This document shows, one piece after another, positions 29,419-39,136 of a DNA stretch of 64,000 bases (position 1 is the first letter of the stretch; each line of letters begins with the position of its first letter). Below the pieces are notes generated by a model. The model was not told where the DNA came from. It did no database searches and saw only the letters and a program-made list of their open reading frames with translations. The translations under genes and the position numbers were made by a program. Source of the stretch: Fen-549 sp050011315 (GTDB lineage Bacteria > Actinomycetota > Thermoleophilia > Gaiellales > Gaiellaceae); the NCBI GenBank assembly GCA_050011315.1, contig JBEKJI010000001.1, forward strand, positions 204,468 through 268,467. The letters are read 5' to 3'.

Positions 29419-30303
29419 CTACAGCGCATCGGCTCCGGCCACGACCTCGAGGATCTCCCGCGTGATATCCGCCTGGCGTGCTCGGTTCATGATCAGCGTC
29501 AGGTGATCGATCAGCTCCTCGGCGTTCTTGCTGGCGTTGCGCATCGCGCTCATGCGCGCGCCGTGCTCGGAGGCGGCCGACTCGAGCAGGGCGCGGAAGA
29601 CCTCGGTCTCGAGATAGGCCGGGATCAGGCGAGCGAGGATGGCCTCAGAATCGGGCTCGTAGAGCACCTCGCCGAGCACAGGCAGCGGCTCATTTCTCTC
29701 GTCGAAGCCCTCGAGCACCTGCCTGGGGAGCGGCAGGATCTCCTGCTCGACGACGGTCTGGGTGATCGGCGTAACGAAGCGGTTGTAGACGAGCAGCACC
29801 GCGTCGACCTGGGCGCTTGCGTAGAGCTCGCTCAGGCTGTGCGCGACGGCTTGTGCGTCGATGAACTCCGGCCGATCGCTGAAGCCTGTCCAGGATCTTG
29901 CGAGCTCGCGGTGGCGGAACCTGAGCGAGGAGCGCCCGCGCTTGCCGCCGACCAACCACCTGACCTCGATTCCCTGAGCCTGGAGATCGCGCTCGAGCGT
30001 GAACGAGCGGCGCAGAACTTGGGCATTGAAGGCGCCGGCAAGCCCGCGGTCGCCGGTGAGCGGCACGAGCGCCACGGTGCGCGTCTCGCGGCTCTCGAGC
30101 AGCGGCAGCCCGTGCACATTCCCGACCGCCTGCGCGGTTGAGGTGATCAGCTCGAGCATGCGATCGGCGTAGGGGCGCATCGCCACGATCCGCTGCTGCG
30201 CCCGCCTGAGCTTGGCGGCCGCGACCAGCTCCATCGCCTTGGTGATCTTGTGCGTGGAGCGGATCGAGCGAATTCGCCGCTTGATGTCTTGCTGGGAAGC
30301 CAT
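29419..30303 (-). CDS. atpG: ATP synthase F1 gamma subunit
   Basis: A 294-residue central stalk subunit whose rotation drives conformational change in the beta subunits. The N-terminal helix MASQQDIKRRIRSIRSTHKI and the ITKAMELVAAAKLRRAQ segment, together with the C-terminal helix AMRNASKNAEELIDHLTLIM, are the family signatures and form the coiled-coil shaft. It starts 13 bp after atpA. Its stop codon is followed within 5 bp by a structured repeat rather than by atpD. Confidence 0.97.
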   Translation of the reverse strand: MASQQDIKRRIRSIRSTHKITKAMELVAAAKLRRAQQRIVAMRPYADRMLELITSTAQAVGNVHGLPLLESRETRTVALVPLTGDRGLAGAFNAQVLRRSFTLERDLQAQGIEVRWLVGGKRGRSSLRFRHRELARSWTGFSDRPEFIDAQAVAHSLSELYASAQVDAVLLVYNRFVTPITQTVVEQEILPLPRQVLEGFDERNEPLPVLGEVLYEPDSEAILARLIPAYLETEVFRALLESAASEHGARMSAMRNASKNAEELIDHLTLIMNRARQADITREILEVVAGADAL

Positions 30304-30315
30304 GACGTCGGTGGT

Positions 30316-31845
<1,530 letters not shown>

Positions 31846-31854
31846 GGCTTCACC

Positions 31855-32391
31855 TCAACTCCTTGTCTCGACGAGCTCGGTACGAAGTTTCTCGATACGA
31901 CCGCGGACACTGGCATCCAGGCGCAGCGAGCCCGCCTGCACGATCAGGCCGCCGAGTAGCGACGGATCGACGTGGCGACGCGCCTCGACCTGGCTTCCGG
32001 TCGCGGCCTCGATCCTGGACACGAGCGAGCGCGCCTCTTCCTCGGAGAGCTCGTGCGCCGTCGTCACGACTACGCGCAGGCGCTTCTCGCCCGCGTCCAC
32101 GAGCACCTCGAACTCGCGAAAGATCTCCTCGATGGCGGCGATCCGCGTCTTCTCGGCCAGCAGGCGCAGGAAGTTGCGCACCAGCGGCTCGTCGCCCTGC
32201 AACAAATCATCTATCAGCGCGACCTTGGAGGCGGAGTCGAGCTCGGGATTCGCGAGCACCGTCGCCAGCTCGGGCACCTTGCGCTCGGCCTCGACGAAGT
32301 CGGCCAGGCCGCTTCTCACCTCGCTCAGGCGCTCCTTGTCGAGGGCGGCGTTGTAGAGCGCCTGTGCGTACTTTCGCTCGACGATTCCCAT
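31855..32391 (-). CDS. atpH: ATP synthase F1 delta subunit
   Basis: A 178-residue delta (OSCP-like) subunit linking the top of F1 to the b-subunit stator. The N-terminal helical domain begins MGIVERKYAQALYNAALD, and the C-terminal signature is VVVTTAHELSEEEARSLVSR with GGLIVQAGSLRLDASVRGR. It starts at ATG 32391. The gap before it, towards atpF, is occupied by a foldback element rather than the usual few bases. Confidence 0.96.
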   Translation of the reverse strand: MGIVERKYAQALYNAALDKERLSEVRSGLADFVEAERKVPELATVLANPELDSASKVALIDDLLQGDEPLVRNFLRLLAEKTRIAAIEEIFREFEVLVDAGEKRLRVVVTTAHELSEEEARSLVSRIEAATGSQVEARRHVDPSLLGGLIVQAGSLRLDASVRGRIEKLRTELVETRS

Positions 32392-32557
32392 CAGTGCCCC
32401 GTCCAGTGATGCTTCCGAGTTTCTGGGTCGCTAGCACCAAGCGATGCTAGGACGCAGGGAGCGTCCGTACTTCGAAGTACGGACGCGACTGAGGGCAACG
32501 CAGCGCGCCGCGTGATAGCGGGCCAGAAGCCGGAGTGTATTGCTGGATGGGGCACTA
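32392..32557. repeat. Foldback (MITE-like) element between atpF and atpH
   Basis: The two ends are imperfect inverted repeats of about 48 bp: AGTGCCCCGTCCAG from 32393, and its counterpart CTGGATGGGGCACT ending at 32555. The centre holds TAGGACGCAGGGA and a perfect 26-bp palindrome (32461–32486), followed by GACTGAGGGCAACG. The core recurs at 62582–62640 and begins again at 63973. The right end includes the atpF stop codon. It has no coding potential. Confidence 0.75.
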
Positions 32558-33082
32558 GTCGCGAGCCTCCTCGAGGGCCGAAAAGTCGAGCTCCTCGACG
32601 GCGCTGTCGATCAGGCGACGATGATCGTCGGGGGTGAGCAGCTTGCCGGTCACCTTGGCGGTCGTGATCAGCGTCAGCTCGGCGATCTCGTTCCTGATCT
32701 GGTCGAGAGCGCTCTGCGTCTCGGCCGCGATCTGGCGCTCGGTCTCGGCCAGGCGGCGGACGCGATCGGCGTCGAGCTCGGTACGTGTTCGCTCGCGCTG
32801 CGACTCCGCCACCTTGCGCGCGTCCTCGAGGACCTGCTCGGCGTCGGAGCGCGCCTGCACCAGCATCGCCCGGTGCTCCTCGAGCAACCTGGCCGCCTCG
32901 TCGCGGGCTTCCCCCGCCTGCTCGATCGATTTCAGGATGCGCTCGCGACGCTCGTCGATCACCTTCTGGATGCGCCCGAAGGCGTAGCGCCTGAGAACGT
33001 AGTAGACGATCAGGAAGCAGACGATCGTCCAGATCATCAAGCCCGGGATGACCGTGATCAGTGAGTTTGTTGCCAGCGGCAT
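32555..33082 (-). CDS. atpF: ATP synthase Fo b subunit
   Basis: A 175-residue peripheral-stalk subunit. One N-terminal membrane helix (residues about 9–29, ITVIPGLMIWTIVCFLIVYYVL) is followed by a long charged helix (RIQKVIDERRERILKSIEQA … ERQIAAETQSALDQI) that dimerises and holds F1 still against rotation. It starts at ATG 33082, 20 bp after atpE. Its stop codon lies at the edge of the foldback element. Confidence 0.96.
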   Translation of the reverse strand: MPLATNSLITVIPGLMIWTIVCFLIVYYVLRRYAFGRIQKVIDERRERILKSIEQAGEARDEAARLLEEHRAMLVQARSDAEQVLEDARKVAESQRERTRTELDADRVRRLAETERQIAAETQSALDQIRNEIAELTLITTAKVTGKLLTPDDHRRLIDSAVEELDFSALEEARD

Positions 33083-33102
33083 CTAATCGGAGACCTTTCT
33101 AT

Positions 33103-33360
33103 CTAGACGAGGACGTAGGCGAGCAGGCCGCCGATCAGGCCGTAGAAGACGACCGCCTCGGTCAGCGCGAAACCGATCCACATGATGCCCTGTAGCTCGC
33201 CCCTGAGCTCGGGCTGGCGCGCCACCGACTGGATCATCGAGCTGAAGATGTTGCCGAGACCGATGCCGGCGCCCAGCGAGCCGAAGCCTATGCCGAGAGC
33301 GAGCGCGAGCGCCTTCCCCATCTTGGTGATGTCGCCGGTGAGTGCTGCGAGGATGGACAT
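33103..33360 (-). CDS. atpE: ATP synthase Fo c subunit
   Basis: An 85-residue proteolipid forming the rotor ring. Two hydrophobic helices are joined by the conserved polar loop ARQPE (47–51), and the ion-binding carboxylate is E68 in WIGFALTEAVVFYGLI. The residue after it is Ala, and the first helix lacks the Gln of Na+-binding rings, so proton coupling is inferred. ATG 33360 is selected over an earlier frame start because AAAGGAGCTCT immediately precedes it. Confidence 0.97.
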   Translation of the reverse strand: MSILAALTGDITKMGKALALALGIGFGSLGAGIGLGNIFSSMIQSVARQPELRGELQGIMWIGFALTEAVVFYGLIGGLLAYVLV

Positions 33361-33373
33361 AGAGCTCCTTTCG

Positions 33374-34300
33374 CTAGTGCTCGGGCTCAATCGCCGAGCC
33401 GATGTAGGTCGCCGAGAGGATGGCGAAGATGAAGGCCTGGATCGATACCACGATCCCGACCTCGAAGATATAGAGAGAAACAGCCACTGGAACTACGACC
33501 GGCGCCAGATACACCGCTTGCAGGATGAAGATCAGACCGAGCAGGGTCAGGATCAGCATGTGGCCGATGAGCATGTTGGCAAAGAGACGGATGCTGAGCG
33601 AGACGATCCGCATCAGCTGACTGATCACCTCGAGCAGGTAGAGCAGGGCGAGCGGCACGGCCCAGACGAGGTTGAAGCGGGGCATCCCGCCGGGCAACCA
33701 GCTGGCGAAGTACTTGCGGGGGCCGTTCCAGCGAATACCCTCGAAGTGAGTGAAGAAGATGGTCATGAGCGCGAGCGCCAGCGTCACCGAGAGCGCCGAG
33801 GTGGCGGCATAGATGCCGAAGGTCGGCAGCTTGACGCCGAAGAGATGGAAAGTCTCGCCGGTCAGCGGCAACGGAATGAAGCCGAGCAAGTTGAGCACGA
33901 AGATGAACAGAAACAGGCTCGCACAGTAGGGGAACCAGCGTCCCATCGCCTTGGTCGGCAACCCCTGCTCTGCGATCTGGTGCTGAGCCAGCTCGTAGAT
34001 CATCTCGCCGATCGTCTGGCGCCGTTCAGGTCTGTTCCTGAGCCGCAGTCGCATGAGCACGATTCCGAGCACGATCGTGACGATGGTGCCGAGGAAGAGA
34101 TAAGCGACGGCCTTGGTGATCGAGAGATCGATCGTGACCGGCCCCAGGTGTAGGGCCGGGATCTTGATCCAGGGCTTGAGGACGAACTCCTCAGCCGGGT
34201 CGAACTTGCCCTTGGCAAAGGCGTCCGCCGGCAGTACCAGCGCGAAAAGCGAGACCGCTGCGAGCGCCCGTCCCAGAGACAGTCTCGAACGACGGCCCAT
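33374..34300 (-). CDS. atpB: ATP synthase Fo a subunit
   Basis: A 308-residue membrane subunit that provides the proton half-channels beside the c-ring. The conserved helix with the essential arginine is at ISQLMRIVSLSIRLFANMLIGHMLI, and the preceding MIYELAQHQI…FPYCASLFLFIFVLNLLG segment is typical. An N-terminal cleavable-looking hydrophobic stretch (GRALAAVSLFALVLPADAFA) is longer than in many homologues. Its ATG overlaps the preceding gene's stop (TGATG), giving tight coupling to atpI. Confidence 0.97.
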   Translation of the reverse strand: MGRRSRLSLGRALAAVSLFALVLPADAFAKGKFDPAEEFVLKPWIKIPALHLGPVTIDLSITKAVAYLFLGTIVTIVLGIVLMRLRLRNRPERRQTIGEMIYELAQHQIAEQGLPTKAMGRWFPYCASLFLFIFVLNLLGFIPLPLTGETFHLFGVKLPTFGIYAATSALSVTLALALMTIFFTHFEGIRWNGPRKYFASWLPGGMPRFNLVWAVPLALLYLLEVISQLMRIVSLSIRLFANMLIGHMLILTLLGLIFILQAVYLAPVVVPVAVSLYIFEVGIVVSIQAFIFAILSATYIGSAIEPEH

Positions 34301-34659
34301 CAGAGCGGCTCCGCCGAGAAGTAGCTGATCAGAGAGAGCGCCAGCTCGACCGTGAAGGCGAGCACGTACAGAAGCGCGGCCGCCAAGGCGACCGTCTGGT
34401 TCGAGACGGCCACGAGAATCAGGACTATGCCGACAGCGAGCGCACGGAAGCTCATGCCGAAGGCGGCGGCCGCCGAACTCGGCAGGTGGCCGGCTCCAAG
34501 CGGCAAATGGGTGAGCAGATAGCCGAAGAGTTGCGCTGCAAGCCAGAGCGCGGCCGCCAGGCCCCAGCCGGCAAGCGGCCAGCCCGCGGCCAAGAAGACG
34601 GGCAGCGCCACGAGCACAAGTGCGGAGGCCGCGAGCGGCGGCAGCGTCCGGCTCGGCAA
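34300..34659 (-). CDS. atpI: AtpI-like membrane protein
   Basis: A 119-residue protein with four predicted membrane helices (LAASALVLVALPVFLAAGWPL; GLAAALWLAAQLFGYLL; FRALAVGIVLILVAV; LAAALLYVLAFTVELALSLI). AtpI-type proteins sit first in atp operons and help assemble the c-ring or supply Mg2+. Sequence conservation is low; the call rests mainly on size, topology and the TGATG overlap with atpB. Upstream is another small membrane protein. Confidence 0.75.
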   Translation of the reverse strand: MPSRTLPPLAASALVLVALPVFLAAGWPLAGWGLAAALWLAAQLFGYLLTHLPLGAGHLPSSAAAAFGMSFRALAVGIVLILVAVSNQTVALAAALLYVLAFTVELALSLISYFSAEPL

Positions 34660-34697
34660 CGGGCGCGGAGCTGTCAGGCGACTCGGCGTTGGCGGAC

Positions 34698-34901
34698 TCA
34701 GGTGAAATACCCCCGGTAACGGCGGTAGACGACGAAGATGCCCGCGGGAATGCCGACTGCCGTGCCGGCTACCGCTCCGACCCCGGTGCCGCCCAGCGCC
34801 CAGCCGATCAGCGCGCCGATACCAGCCACTACCACGATCGTCGCAACAAGGAGTCCACCGGCCCCCACGGGCTCAAACGACGGGCGCGGCGGACGCTCCA
34901 T
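34698..34901 (-). CDS. Small AtpZ/AtpI-like membrane protein
   Basis: A 67-residue protein with two glycine-rich hydrophobic helices (GGLLVATIVVVAGIGALIGWAL and AVAGTAVGIPAGIFVVYRRY), the pattern of AtpZ-type proteins that precede atpI in many Gram-positive atp operons and support Fo assembly. The N-terminus is proline-rich (MERPPRPSFEPVG). It lies 38 bp before the atpI-like gene in the same direction, so it is probably the first gene of the operon. Confidence 0.7.
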   Translation of the reverse strand: MERPPRPSFEPVGAGGLLVATIVVVAGIGALIGWALGGTGVGAVAGTAVGIPAGIFVVYRRYRGYFT

Positions 34902-35030
34902 GCCGCGCCGGAGGATATCAGAGTCGTTTCGCCGTCCGAGCCCCCTACGGGGCGACGAAAACCCGCTCTGGCGCTGCGATTTCGCTTACGACGTCTTGGA
35001 GGTTGAAGACCCGCGGACGGGTCAGGTTCA

Positions 35031-35060
35031 GGGCGGCCGAGCCCGAAAGCCCGGCCGCCC
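35031..35060. terminator. Hairpin after the VCBS gene
   Basis: Perfect 9-bp arms GGGCGGCCG (35031–35039) and CGGCCGCCC (35052–35060), lying 11 bp past the stop of the 35071–36951 gene. This is a likely intrinsic-type terminator without a strong T-run, separating that gene from the atp operon. Confidence 0.6.
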
Positions 35061-35070
35061 CAGTTGTGAC

Positions 35071-36951
35071 CTAGCGAATCGTGATTGGAGAGCGAGTGGT
35101 CACCTGCATGTGGCCTTGGTGGTAGCGGAGTGTGAGCGTGTAGCGCCCGGCCAGCACGCGGCGGAGGGAGCGGAGCACCAGGCCTGATTTTCTGCTGGCG
35201 GTGCCGGTCGCGTAGAGCACGCCGCCTCGGCTGAGCGAGGCGCGCATCACCACGCTCGCGGTCGTGAACTTGACCGTGCCCGAGACCAGCTTCGTCTGGC
35301 ACTTGTTGCGCTTGACCTTTTTTCCCTTCACCTTGACCGTGACGACCTTGCAGGTCACGAGCTCGATCTTTCCGGATGCGCCCTTCAGTCCTCGTGGGCC
35401 GGTTGCTCCGGTCGCGCCGGTTGGGCCGGTTGCTCCGGTCGCGCCGGTCGCGCCGGTGGGGCCCTGCGGTAGCGGCCCCGCAGTCCCGTTTAGCGTGACC
35501 GCCGTGGAAGTCGGAGCGTTACTGGCCACTGTGAGCGTCGCCGAGCGCGACCCTTGCGCCTGGGGAGCGAAGCGCACTTGCACCGTGCAGCTCGACCCCG
35601 GGGCGATCTGTCCCAGACAGCTCGTGTTGCCGGTGAAGAAGTCGTCCGGGTTGGTTCCGCCCGTCGCAAAGCCGGAGACGATGAGCGGAGCGGTGCCGTT
35701 GTTGGCGACGGTCACCGTCTGCGGTGCGCTGACCGTGCCCTGCGGAACCGGTGTGGGTGAGCCGAAGGTGAGCGTGGTCGGACTCGGAGTGGCGCTGGGT
35801 GCGTTGAGCAGGATCGACACAGAGCCCATATAGGTGACCGCCAGGTCCTGCTTGCCGTCACCGTTGAACTCGCCGACCGCGATCGCGTGCTGATAGATGC
35901 CCGCGGTGAAGTTGGTCGCCGTTCCAAACGTACCGTTGCCGTTACCGAGCAGCACGAGTATGTCGCTCGACATGAAACCGCCGATCGCCAGATCCTGTTT
36001 TCTGTCGCCGTTGAAGTCGCCGACGGCGATCACGCCCGCGGTGACGCTGATGCTTGTCACTGTGAACGTGCCGTCGCCGACACCGGTTAGCACCGACACA
36101 CCGTTAGCGCCACCGTTGGCAACCGCCAAGTCCGGCTCGCCGTCGCCGTTGAAGTCACCAACGGCGAGCGATTGCGGGTGCACGCCTACGGTAATGGGGC
36201 TTCCGCTTGCCGCTGCGAACGCACCGTTGCCGGCACCCAGCAGCACTGACACGCTGCTCGACCCGTAGTTTGCGACCGCCAGGTCCTGCTTGCCGTTGTT
36301 GTCGAAATCACCGACCACAACCGAGTACGGGTTCGTGCCCACGGTGATCGGGCTTCCAATTGCCGCTGTGAACGAGTCCTTGCCGTCCCCGATCAGTACC
36401 GACAGGGTGCCAGCCGTGTAGTTGGCGACCACCAGGTCCTGCTTGCCGTCGTTATTGAAGTCACCGACCGCGACCGACTGCGGATCCGAACCCACGACCA
36501 AGGTCTGCGCCGCTCCGAACGAGCCGAAGCCTGTGCCAAGTAGTACCGATACGGTGCCCGAGCCGTTGTTGGCGACGGCCAGGTCCTGCTTGCCGTCGCC
36601 GTTGAAGTCGCCGACCGCGATCGAGCTCGGGTACGTACCCACATTGAAGTTGCCTACCGCCGCGAACGAGCCCGTACCAGTGCCAACCAGTATCGATACG
36701 CTGCCCGAAATGTAGTTTGCGATCGCCATGTCCTTTACGCCATCGCCGTTGAAGTCGCCGACCGCGATCGCCCCCGCGTTTCCGCCCGGGGACGAAAACG
36801 ATTCGTTATGCGGCGCGAAGCTCAATACTCCCGAGGCGCCCGCCGGCAGGAACGCGGCCAGCCCGATCGTCACCACGCCGAATAAAACCAGGCGCCGCCG
36901 CCTCGCAGACGCCCGCACCCTCGTCAAGATCACTCCCAAAACAGCGTTCAT
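35071..36951 (-). CDS. Secreted seven-repeat VCBS propeller with Ig-like and collagen-like domains
   Basis: A 626-residue exported protein. A signal-like segment (residues about 18–38, RRRLVLFGVVTIGLAAFLPA) precedes seven repeats with calcium loops (VGDFNGDGVKDMAIANY … VGEFNGDGKQDLAVTY), enough for a seven-bladed propeller. Next comes a choice-of-anchor-D/ASPM-like beta domain (PQTVTVANNGTAPLIVSGFA … GSSCTVQVRFAPQAQGSRSA). It is followed by a short collagen-like GATGATGPTGATGATG run and a C-terminal beta module with two cysteines (VTCKVVTVKVKGKKVKRNKC). It is likely a surface-displayed adhesive or matrix protein. It interrupts the glyA–transferase–atp neighbourhood. Confidence 0.88.
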   Translation of the reverse strand: MNAVLGVILTRVRASARRRRLVLFGVVTIGLAAFLPAGASGVLSFAPHNESFSSPGGNAGAIAVGDFNGDGVKDMAIANYISGSVSILVGTGTGSFAAVGNFNVGTYPSSIAVGDFNGDGKQDLAVANNGSGTVSVLLGTGFGSFGAAQTLVVGSDPQSVAVGDFNNDGKQDLVVANYTAGTLSVLIGDGKDSFTAAIGSPITVGTNPYSVVVGDFDNNGKQDLAVANYGSSSVSVLLGAGNGAFAAASGSPITVGVHPQSLAVGDFNGDGEPDLAVANGGANGVSVLTGVGDGTFTVTSISVTAGVIAVGDFNGDRKQDLAIGGFMSSDILVLLGNGNGTFGTATNFTAGIYQHAIAVGEFNGDGKQDLAVTYMGSVSILLNAPSATPSPTTLTFGSPTPVPQGTVSAPQTVTVANNGTAPLIVSGFATGGTNPDDFFTGNTSCLGQIAPGSSCTVQVRFAPQAQGSRSATLTVASNAPTSTAVTLNGTAGPLPQGPTGATGATGATGPTGATGATGPRGLKGASGKIELVTCKVVTVKVKGKKVKRNKCQTKLVSGTVKFTTASVVMRASLSRGGVLYATGTASRKSGLVLRSLRRVLAGRYTLTLRYHQGHMQVTTRSPITIR

Positions 36952-37248
36952 CTCTCAACCCTCCGGATTAGTAAGCGCTGGATCAGCGCTGGATCGAGCT
37001 CGAGCTGAGAGACGGTATGACCGATCCGCCGTGGGAAGGAAGTACCGGCAGCTCAAGCAGTCTGCGAACTTCGTGACCTACCTCCGCGGTCGCCGATTCG
37101 CGCAAGCATAAGACCTCGCCTGCAAAAAGTGCCGCTAAGTGCAAATGGGCACTTGACAACGGGGGAGCTTCGCGGCGCGAGCGCTGATCGTTACAAAAAA
37201 CCGTCGAACGCCGCCAGACGGCGGAGCGCTTCGTTTCGTCAGAGATTC
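36952..37248. other. 297-bp gap upstream of the VCBS gene
   Basis: It holds the presumed promoter of the VCBS gene and the 3' flank of the lipoprotein gene. A direct repeat of GCGCTGGATC occurs at about 36976–36999. TTGACA occurs on the plus strand near 37154, but no plus-strand gene follows. Nothing else is recognised. Confidence 0.4.
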
Positions 37249-37947
37249 TCAGGAGCTACTCGGGCCGAGGATCGCCCGTAACCGGGCGAGCGAGCGCGGC
37301 TTGAGCGAACGTTCGGAATAAAGGGGTGGTTCCTTGCCCGCCCTGATCAGCTGGAGCCCGAAACTCGCCGAGACGAGGTAGACGCCCGGGTGGAAGACGC
37401 CATGGCCACAGGCGGGCTTGGTCGGGATGAAGAGGATCGCGCGGCCGTCGGTCGACCAACCGAAAGACAACGTTTCCGGGCTTTTCAACCAGTCCTTCTC
37501 GCCGGTGACCGGGATAGGCTTGCCGCCGCCCAGTGAGACGAGGAAGTTGTACGGAGCCTCGCAGTCGCCCCTCCACTCGGCCAGAAACTGCGTTCCGTCG
37601 GGAGACAGCGCCGCCCAGTCCCAGTACCCGTAGCGACCGCCGTACTTCGGCGACGTCGGCGTAGGCCCGGGATGAAGGAGCGTGAGCACTGTCCGCTCCT
37701 TTCCCTGAACGCGCAGGAAGGTGCCGTGCTGATTGCCCACCTGCCGCCGGCAGAGCTGGTAGGAGACGGCGCCGTGGCTACCGGCGGGCTGGCAGTCCTT
37801 CGGGCGGAAGCTCGCGGCCGTGAACTTCGAGCCGGCTCGAGATGTCGTCTTCTTCGCCGCCGAGCTCCCGCAGCCGCAGAGCAGTAGCGCGGTAGTCGCG
37901 ACGGCAACTCCGGCGATCGCGCCAAGACGAACTCGCGGCAGCATCAC
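37249..37947 (-). CDS. Lipoprotein with TolB/WD-like beta segments
   Basis: A 232-residue exported lipoprotein. A signal sequence (GAIAGVAVATTALLLCGCG) ends in a lipobox-like LLCGC, so the cysteine would be lipidated and the protein tethered outside the membrane. The body has beta-strand segments of the TolB/WD40 kind (GYWDWAALSPDGTQFLAEW, LSFGWSTDGRAILFIPT) and paired cysteines (GDCEAPYN, KPACGHG). No enzymatic motif is visible. It is co-directional with the downstream VCBS gene but separated by about 300 bp. Confidence 0.75.
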   Translation of the reverse strand: MMLPRVRLGAIAGVAVATTALLLCGCGSSAAKKTTSRAGSKFTAASFRPKDCQPAGSHGAVSYQLCRRQVGNQHGTFLRVQGKERTVLTLLHPGPTPTSPKYGGRYGYWDWAALSPDGTQFLAEWRGDCEAPYNFLVSLGGGKPIPVTGEKDWLKSPETLSFGWSTDGRAILFIPTKPACGHGVFHPGVYLVSASFGLQLIRAGKEPPLYSERSLKPRSLARLRAILGPSSS

Positions 37948-37978
37948 ACCTTGACTCTATTGGGTGGCCGGAACGGCT

Positions 37979-39118
37979 TCAAGCCGAGCGTCGTTCCCCC
38001 TCCAGCGCCTTCGCTCGCCTGCGGGCGCGCGGGCTAGTCACCTTCACGATCTCGAGCACGTAGACGATGTAGGTCGAGGCCGCCAGGACTGAAAGCCCGA
38101 TGACGGCGTCGACGATCGTCGGCCAGAGCTGCCAGCGACCATGAGCGTGCGGGGCCAGGAAGCGAGTTGCGAGCGCGGCGCCGGCCAGCGACGCACACCA
38201 GAGGTACATCGTCAGCACCGCCTGGCGCTGCGTGAAGCCGCGGTCGAGGAAGCGATGGTGGAGGTGGAAGCGGTCGGCGGAGTAGATCGGCTTGCCGTGC
38301 TTGATGCGCTTGGCCACGACGAAGGAGGTGTCGAGGATCGGGATCGCCAGCACGAGCAGCGGGAAGGCCAGCGCGACGGCAGCGGCGGTCTTGAGCAGGC
38401 CCTCGACCGAAATTGCCGCCAGTACGAACCCAAGCAGAAGGGCTCCCGAGTCGCCCATGAAGATCCGCGCCGGATAGAAGTTGTGGCGCAGGAAGCCGAG
38501 CGCCGCCCCGAACACGATCGCCGACAGGATCGCGGGCTGGGCGCGGTCGAGCGAGAGCGCGATCAGGCAGAAGGTGACAGCCGAGATTGCGCAGACCCCG
38601 GCGGCGAGCCCGTCGAGCCCGTCGAGGAAGTTGACCATGTTCATGATCGCCACGATCCAGACGATCGTGAGCGTGATCCCGAGCCACTTGGGTAGCGCTC
38701 CGACGCCGAGGACCGGGACGGTGAAGTGATCGACGTAGACGCCGAGCCCGGCCGTCACTCCGGCAGCGAGCGCCTGGCCGCTCAGCTTCTGCCACCAGAC
38801 GAGGCTGCGGGCGTCGTCGATCGCCCCGACCACGGTCGCAATCGCGGCCCCGAGCAGGATCGCGCGCAGCGGCCTCGAGAGATCGAGGAAGGCGAGCGCG
38901 GGCACGAAGATGGCGAAGAAGAGCGCGATCCCGCCCAGCCTCGGGATCGGCAGCTCGTTCAGGCGCCTCTCCCCCGGCTCGTCCACTATCCCGGCTCGCC
39001 GGGCCAGCGAGCCGATCGCCGGCGTCAGCGCCAGCACGATCGCAAGCGAGACCAGGAAGCCGAAGATGACCTCGCGGGGCATGTGGATCGCGGCAAGCGG
39101 GAGCGAGAGAAGAGGCAT
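37979..39118 (-). CDS. Undecaprenyl-phosphate sugar-phosphate transferase, WecA/TagO/MraY family
   Basis: A 379-residue polytopic membrane enzyme that transfers a sugar-1-phosphate (commonly GlcNAc-1-P) to undecaprenyl phosphate, the first step of wall-glycopolymer synthesis. The Asp-rich motif lies in VVGAIDDARSLVWWQKLSGQ, the catalytic NMVNFLDGLDGLAAG loop follows, and the C-terminal His motif is DRFHLHHRFLDRG. Two starts are near each other (ATG 39118, or the Met before PREVIFGF). It lies 18 bp after glyA, the usual actinobacterial order ahead of the atp operon. Its product lipid would feed the LCP ligase at 24569. Confidence 0.93.
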   Translation of the reverse strand: MPLLSLPLAAIHMPREVIFGFLVSLAIVLALTPAIGSLARRAGIVDEPGERRLNELPIPRLGGIALFFAIFVPALAFLDLSRPLRAILLGAAIATVVGAIDDARSLVWWQKLSGQALAAGVTAGLGVYVDHFTVPVLGVGALPKWLGITLTIVWIVAIMNMVNFLDGLDGLAAGVCAISAVTFCLIALSLDRAQPAILSAIVFGAALGFLRHNFYPARIFMGDSGALLLGFVLAAISVEGLLKTAAAVALAFPLLVLAIPILDTSFVVAKRIKHGKPIYSADRFHLHHRFLDRGFTQRQAVLTMYLWCASLAGAALATRFLAPHAHGRWQLWPTIVDAVIGLSVLAASTYIVYVLEIVKVTSPRARRRAKALEGERRSA

Positions 39119-39136
39119 CGCTACTCGGAGCCGATA

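Noticed and set aside
37140..37180. Plus-strand promoter with TTGACA near 37154
   Set aside because: No plus-strand gene follows; all flanking genes are on the minus strand.
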